Source: Epiperipatus broadwayi
Taxonomy: Eukaryota; Onychophora; Udeonychophora; Euonychophora; Peripatidae
DNA: 64,000 nucleotides
Reading direction: 5' to 3'
Assembly (NCBI GenBank): GCA_028023455.1
Contig: JAQFVV010006294.1
Coordinates: 2,137,001-2,201,000 of the forward strand
Positions 59,018 through 64,000 of this stretch are shown here, piece after piece (position 1 is the stretch's first letter; the number at the start of each line of letters is the position of its first letter). The position numbers and the translations under genes were made by a program. The notes beneath the pieces were generated by a model, which was not told the origin of the DNA, did not search any database, and worked only from the letters and a program-made list of their open reading frames with translations.

Positions 59018-59408
59018 TATAATAGGGTATTTATTTATATAGTGCTATGTTAATAAATTGTAATTGTAAATTAATGATCAGGCTAATGCACATGCGCTTT
59101 ACAGATTTCAAACTATATGTAAATGAATACTCTCATTCTCAAACCCAAGATAAAGTCTTTATGAAAAGATAGAATGAATCCATCTATCTTTTCAACCCAA
59201 ACATTTAAGTATGAGCCAATCTTAAATGTTTGGAGATGATAACGTCATTCATTAAAGCATAATAAAGTAATTTAATGTGACTGCTTAATATCTTCATTCT
59301 ATCTTTTCATAAGGACTGTATCTTGTGTTTGATAATGAGAGTATTCATTTATGTATAGTTTAAAATCTGTAAAGTGCATGTGCATTAGCCTGATCACTAA
59401 TTTGGAAT
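59018..59408. mobile_element. Family C foldback with exact 13-bp target duplication
   Basis: TATAATTATGTTA at 59005-59017 and 59409-59421. Inside, GGCTAATGCACATGCGCTTT...AAAGTCTTTATGAAAAGATAGAATGA (59082 on) pairs with its inverse at 59290-59395. The spacer holds AAACATTTAAGT...CTTAAATGTTTG, a second hairpin. Same family as 23145-23710. Confidence 0.8.
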
Positions 59409-59421
59409 TATAATTATGTTA

Positions 59422-59869
59422 GTAACAATATACAAAGGTAACACAGAATAGTAGATTACATAACCTTTCGAAAGCTTTAGATTCTTGAATAAAGAATTTT
59501 AAAGCAACTTTTTAGCCAATTGAGCTACTGTCATCTTACATATTGTACTTGTTAATTTGTAAAGCAAAACCAAAATTTGGATTAACTTTTGTCAAGTTAA
59601 ATATTTTATTCTTTGTAGAATAAATTATTTTAGTTTTCTAAAATAATATTTTATAAAATGTCAAGGAAAGATAATGTTCATTGGATATTGCAATTTAATT
59701 TTTTGATTTGTTCTTTTACTTGGAAAAAGGAATAGAGGGCCACCAGTAATAGAGTATGGCATATAATAGAGTAATATATTAAACAACCATAAACAAAGTA
59801 AACATTACATTCATAAGAATTGTAATGTTTAGATACAAGTATAATATATGTATTTAGGATACAGTCAGG
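59422..59869. other. AT-rich spacer
   Basis: No supported feature. Confidence 0.4.
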
Positions 59870-60015
59870 AATGTATATATTGGAGATCACTTATATTTCT
59901 CACATGTATGTGGTCATGGGTATTGGTTGTATAAGATAAAGTGAATGACTAAACGGAGCTTGGCAATCTGGGTTCAAATCCTCTCTAATCATAAGCATTG
60001 TGTAATATTTACAAA
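59870..60015 (+). mobile_element. Family E 3' fragment with tRNA-like B box and A tail
   Basis: ATGTATATATTGGAGATCA (from 59872) begins in the stem III/stem I block of the family E hammerhead, then GTGGTCATG, GTTGTATAAGAT and a B-box GGTTCAAATCC at about 59972-59982, ending in an A run at 60013-60024. Only the 3' part of the unit, 5'-truncated, as expected of reverse-transcribed copies. Confidence 0.55.
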
Positions 60016-61610
60016 AAAAAAAAAATTAGTTAAGTTAAAAAAATGTATACCATTTTAATAATTTTGTTGAATATAGAAATATAATGTTATTTCTTTTCTA
60101 TTAATATAAAAAAAAATGACAGAACTTGCGATTGATTTGCACTAGAAACGTGTTAATTGTTCTCTTTTTGTACATATATATATATATGTAAGGCAAGTTT
60201 ATATATATATATATAAAGTAAGAATGAAGTCGTAAAATTTTTCTTGCTTAAGTGCATGAATAATACAAATCTGGATCTGTAACTAAGATATATTGTTAAG
60301 AAGAATTTGATAATAAATAAATTTAAGTTACTATAAAGTAACAGAAAAAAAATATATAACATTTTGAATATTTAAATTTAACTGATATGTAAAATAGATA
60401 TAATTATGCTAATTTGCAATATCATGAAATAAATATATATACTGTATTCCCTTTGATGAATTAGTATAATAAAAATAGCAGATTCAAGAGTTGGAATATT
60501 CCTGAATCAACTCCCAACAGGTAAAAAAAGACAGTCATGTTGTGTTGGTGCATAAATGCCATTATAATATTCACATCATAGCATTGAAGGATCCTGTATT
60601 AAGTTACATAGAGAACATTACTATGAACTTTGTATTATCATAATTTAAAATTCAAAAGTTGGTTACTATAAAATTCAGTTTTATTTGACAATGAACTAAA
60701 TAGATGGAAGTTCAATACTTTGCATCATATATTATAATCTCAACTTTATAATATATTGTATATCTGGCTAATCATTTTACTTATATACTAAATTATGGTT
60801 TTATTTTGAAAATAATGATTTGATGATTGTGTAGTAAAATTATAGCAATATTGACTATAATTACAGGTAATAAATGAATGTGTCATTGTTATTGTTCATA
60901 CTAGATGAAATATAGTGAATATGAAGGAAATGATCAAATTAAAGTAGAATGAAATAGAACAAAAAGAAAGGCGTGTTAAAGAGATCATTATCAAACAAAA
61001 AATAATATTTGCTAAAAAGAAAAGAGAAAACAAACATTAGAAATATAAAAATGATAAAAATGAAAATGGTAAAAAAAATTAGTCATCTAGTAAGGTAAAA
61101 AACGCAAGGATTAATTAAAGTGGTAAGAAGAAATTAAAAATATAACTATAATAATGAATATGAAATTGCAAAACTGCAAGATCAGAGACAAAAGTTCTTA
61201 TAAGTTTTATGTTATAAAATATTCAACATGTAACGTTAACTAGATAAATAAACAAAGAACTATTCCAACCACATATTCATAAATGAATCAGCTCAACTGC
61301 AAAACAATTACAGACAAGTGATAAAGAAGTTGAACTGGATTAATTTATTGATATGTGGATAAGATAATTACTTGAATATTTTTTCAATTAGTGCTAGGTA
61401 TTGAATATTTTTTATATATGTTAGATTATCAGATGAATGAATGTTTAAAAAGTATTAAAAGGAATAATTGTTATTTTGTCATTTTAATTTTAATTTAGGT
61501 TGTTTAATTTCAAGTTTTAATAATATCTCAATTAATTTAAATTTTATACTAGTTTATGACTGTGTAATCATACACTATCTTTATATATTTAAGTCAGGTC
61601 AGATTAAAAT
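60016..61610. other. AT-rich spacer
   Basis: (AT)n tracts at 60174-60188 and 60202-60217. No gene. Confidence 0.4.
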
Positions 61611-61664
61611 GAAACCATTTACTTCTGCTTGCTGTTAAACCATTTACTTCTGCTTGCTGTTAAG
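61611..61664 (+). repeat. ~26-bp tandem duplication
   Basis: AAACCATTTACTTCTGCTTG plus CTGTT occurs twice back to back with no spacer, essentially identical, so it is a recent slip or duplication. Confidence 0.75.
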
Positions 61665-61879
61665 TAATTGTAAACAAATGGCATTGTAATTGAATTAGAT
61701 TACTTTATCAATATGTGGATGGGATAGTTATTTATACATATAAAATATTTTAAATACATGTATGTTGTCTATACTAAACTTAATGTAATTATAAGAGACT
61801 TGAACTCAGACTTTAAACTCTCCACAACTATTCAAGCCATCTTATACAACTGATACACATGACCACACATACATGTAAA

Positions 61880-61942
61880 AATGATAAATGATTTTCAAGA
61901 TACATATTTCATGCTGAACCAGCACTCTTCAGTTAGTCCACA
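61880..61942 (-). ncRNA. Hammerhead ribozyme, family E, minus strand
   Basis: On minus: core CTGAAGA (complement of 61926-61932; A at variable position 7), six-pair stem II GTGCTG (61920-61925) / CAGCAT (61911-61916) with loop GTT, GAA (61908-61910), stem III ATA/TAT closing TG (61900-61907), cleavable C at 61899. Only the short stem I (CTAA/TTGA) is weak. Confidence 0.75.
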
Positions 61943-62139
61943 TAGCCATCTCTTGCACATATATACAATAACTGTTCAGTTTATATTAAGATAGCAAATC
62001 TTCAAACTTTAATGGACAAGCTTCATTTGGATGACTGAATAATTGGAGAGTGGAGAAGATTGAGGCTTCTCCATTAAAGTTTGAAGATTTGCTATCTTAA
62101 TATAAACTTAGCAGTGATTATATATATGTGTGAGAGAGA

Positions 62140-62198
62140 TGGTAATCTAGACCAACTGATGAGTACTGTTTCAGCATGAAATATGTATATTGGAGATC
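62140..62198 (+). ncRNA. Hammerhead ribozyme, family E, plus strand
   Basis: CTGATGA 62156-62162, stem II 62163-62168/62172-62177 (one A-C mismatch, 65/75), GAA 62178-62180, stem III ATA 62181-62183 / TAT 62186-62188, cleavable A 62189 (AUA triplet, allowed), stem I TTGG 62190-62193 with CCAA 62152-62155. Confidence 0.75.
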
Positions 62199-62369
62199 AT
62201 TTATCTTTTTCACATTATGTAGTCATGTGTATTAGTTGTATAAGATGGATTGGGTTGCTATGGGAAGTTTGAAAGTCTGAATTCAATTTCCTTATAATAT
62301 GACCAAGATGAAACTATCTTTTGTTTTGTTTTTGGAAAAATAGAAAAAATGATTGAAGGCCTTAGAAAT

Positions 62370-63798
62370 AATGGGCTTAGACAATGCTGTAGTTGCTCTA
62401 GACTCCATGATGGACAACTCATTCATAATTACTGAAGGAGGCAGATGTGACCCAAACCAACAAAATTATAAATGATAAATTCAATCAGTCGATTCCTGCC
62501 CTTCTGATGAAATCCTTCCAGCCATATAAGCATCAGAATGAACTGATCTTATCTACAACATACAACAGAATTAGCCTTTTCAAATTCCCAGTGGCAACAC
62601 TACTTGAACTGTTCAAATCACAAGACTTTTGTAAATCGGTATACAAAATACTATTCCACCCAAATGACCAATATTTGGTTGTTCAGTTTACCAATACTAT
62701 ATAGCAAAGGAGGCCTTTAGAAACCTGTATAAAACCCTTGGAAGTAGATATCTTGTCACCGTCAATCTTGATCGCCTGACATACCTAAATGGAACTGCTT
62801 GGAATTGTGGCATAAACTTTGGAATGACCAACTTGCAAAAGTTACTTGCTCCATATGGAAAGATAGTCTCATTTGGCTATAAACCAATAGATGATGATGA
62901 ACCTCAAATGCTCTCATACATAGCGGAATTCAAAATCATGCTGGGGAAAGGTATTTCTCCTCTAGTGATCCCGAGTCTTGTGAAGGCTATGAAGTCCCCA
63001 TCATTATTAACATTAGAGGAATAGCCCCACAATGCTTTCATTGTCTATAAAGTGGACACCTTATGAGAGAATGTCCAGCTCGAAAATGTGTACACTGTGA
63101 GATGACATGGGAAAAATACCACAAATTCACCAACAAAAGAATGATATCAGCTGAGACATCACTGAAGCTGGAACAAATGTCAAAAATCCATCCACACATG
63201 GAATCAAGCTCATCTCAACCAAAAGCAGTTGCTTCAGGGTATCATCCATTATCCCTTGGTCTTTCAAGACACCTTAGAATGCAGATCAGTCATCCATCCT
63301 CAAATGATGAAGAAGACATGTCGGAGGGAATGGGAATTGGGGATGAAGTCACAATGGCCACAGATTGCAGGATCAATTTGCCTCATCAGGATGCCCCTTT
63401 TCAGTGAAAGAGGAAATACAAATCCAGGAGGGGTGGATCATCCTCAACTGCATCTACATCTTGTAAAGAGGTTGCCGTTGTAAGGGACCTTGTTGATTTA
63501 GAAAAACAGAGACCAACTATCTCTACTCCCAAAGAGAAGAAAACTAGATTTTCCCCGAACCTCGTGGATCTTCCTAATGATGTAGTACAAGATAAATCTG
63601 TCAGCAGTATAATGAAGCTGCCCCAACATCGAAGTGAGAATTATGAGCAGATTATTATTACTAAACAATTTGAGAGTAACTTTACCCAGTCAAGTGCCTT
63701 AGGATGTTCTCTACTGGAGTCTGGATCAAAAAAGACCGATCAAGGCAACCCAGACCAAGTGGAAAGGACTCAGCAACATAATCCAATATCAAGTTGAT
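62370..63798 (+). pseudogene. LINE 3 (L1/Tx1-like) ORF1 with CCHC zinc knuckle, frameshifted
   Basis: RNA-binding first ORF. Open pieces in successive frames: MGLDNAVVALDSMMDN (about 62371), 62447-62704 (PVATLLELF..., QYLVVQFTN), then AKEAFRNLYKTLGSRYLV (from about 62704) joining 62824-63024 (a ~70-residue block resembling a ferredoxin-like RNA-binding fold), then APQCFHC..SGHLMRECPARKC at about 63029-63085, a CCHC knuckle with one in-frame stop, and a Ser/Pro/Glu-rich tail in 63063-63797. At least three frame breaks, so nonfunctional, but much less decayed than LINE 1. Confidence 0.65.
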
Positions 63799-63799
63799 A

Positions 63800-64000
63800 A
63801 TGTTCAACATAATTTCTGTGAACATCAGGGGCCTGAATTCTTATGATAGAGCTTATGCCCTGTCACATTGGTTTAGGCGCCAGGCACCAGATATTTTGTG
63901 TTTGTGTGAGACAAAATTGCACCATAACTCTGATGCAAGAATTATCCAATTAATGCAGTCATTGGGTCATTTTCATTATTCATTTTCTGATACTGCTGCA
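63800..64000 (+). CDS. LINE 3 ORF2, APE endonuclease N-terminus (runs off the end)
   Basis: Open from ATG 63800 to the window edge, 67 codons without a stop. It begins MFNIISVNIRGLNS and continues RRQAPDILCLCETKL; N in VNIRGLN and E in CETKL correspond to the conserved Asn and Glu that hold the metal ion in AP-endonuclease-type LINE nucleases. It follows the ORF1 pieces by a few bases, the usual order in two-ORF LINEs. Whether RT follows intact cannot be seen. Confidence 0.7.
   Translation, partial: MFNIISVNIRGLNSYDRAYALSHWFRRQAPDILCLCETKLHHNSDARIIQLMQSLGHFHYSFSDTAA

Larger units (their letters stand above)
61789..62298. mobile_element. HHR family E foldback element
   Basis: 61789-62016 is the reverse complement of 62070-62298, with a ~53-nt centre. 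Shared blocks run from TATAAGAGACTTGAA at the outside to AGCAAATCTTCAAACTTTAA at the centre. Each arm carries a hammerhead, on - in the left arm and on + in the right. The outer part matches the fragment at 59870-60015, including the tRNA-like stretch. No clear target duplication was found. Confidence 0.75.

Overview
This window is AT-rich, gene-poor DNA that looks like intergenic or intronic sequence from a large metazoan genome, most likely an invertebrate. The evidence is eukaryotic transposon relics on both strands (two LINE families, a pogo/Tigger-type and a Tc1/mariner-type DNA element, tRNA-derived SINEs, a possible LTR-element 5' region), no complete protein gene, and no prokaryotic gene organisation. 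I cannot name the species. No host gene can be supported. Nearly all open frames are chance frames in AT-rich sequence or pieces of decayed transposons.

The most interesting content is a set of foldback elements that carry hammerhead ribozyme (HHR) motifs. Three unrelated-looking repeat families (called A, B and E here) each hold a type I HHR: the CUGANGA core, stem II, GAA, a 3-bp stem III with no loop or a 2-4 nt loop, the cleavable base, then a stem I. In families A and B stem I is long and has an internal loop. Family B has ~450-bp units in tandem at 57.5-58.9, 32.8-34.3, 51.5-52.7 and 26.3-27.0 kb, plus fragments. The copy at 58334-58392 has every core base in place. Family A (1-1.05, 3.6-4.1 and 7.8-9.4 kb) has ~410-bp units and is older. 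Family E (61.8-62.3 kb) has one HHR on each arm of an inverted repeat. In most cases the right-hand units carry the ribozyme on + and a shorter inverted copy to the left carries it on -. Five of these insertions, two insertions of HHR-less foldback family C and one nested perfect palindrome are bounded by 13-15 bp direct repeats that I read as target-site duplications. Variable insertion ends, inverted partial copies, tandem units, short-stem-III hammerheads and ~13-bp duplications together resemble Penelope-like retroelements and the non-autonomous retrozymes thought to use them. No Penelope reverse transcriptase or GIY-YIG gene is visible here, so the machinery must be elsewhere.

Layout: 0-1.05 kb HHR family A cluster; 1.6-1.8 kb small foldback; 3.6-4.15 kb family A foldback; 4.8-5.1 kb tandem duplication; 7.8-9.4 kb family A array with a nested 191-bp palindrome; 13.5-13.7 kb tRNA-SINE; 16.6-18.5 kb minus-strand LTR-element-like region (coiled-coil ORF and TATA/initiator promoter); 19.95-24.96 kb decayed L1/Tx1-like LINE split by a family C foldback; 24.97-25.4 kb fragment of a second LINE family on -; 25.7-25.9 kb palindrome; 26.3-27.05 kb family B; a 37-G run at 27.9 kb; a pair of direct repeats at 28.0 and 30.5 kb; 32.8-34.3 kb family B array; 35.0 kb telomere-like tract; 36.03-37.38 kb pogo/Tigger-like element; 39.8-40.7 kb large foldback D; 44.3 kb SINE with clear duplications; 45.7-46.0 kb Tc1/mariner relic; 46.2-47.9, 55.0-55.4 and 56.8-57.3 kb second-LINE fragments on -; 51.5-54.3 kb family B; 57.5-58.95 kb best family B array; 59.0-59.4 kb family C; 61.8-62.3 kb family E; 62.35-64.0 kb a better preserved L1/Tx1-like LINE whose ORF2 runs off the end.
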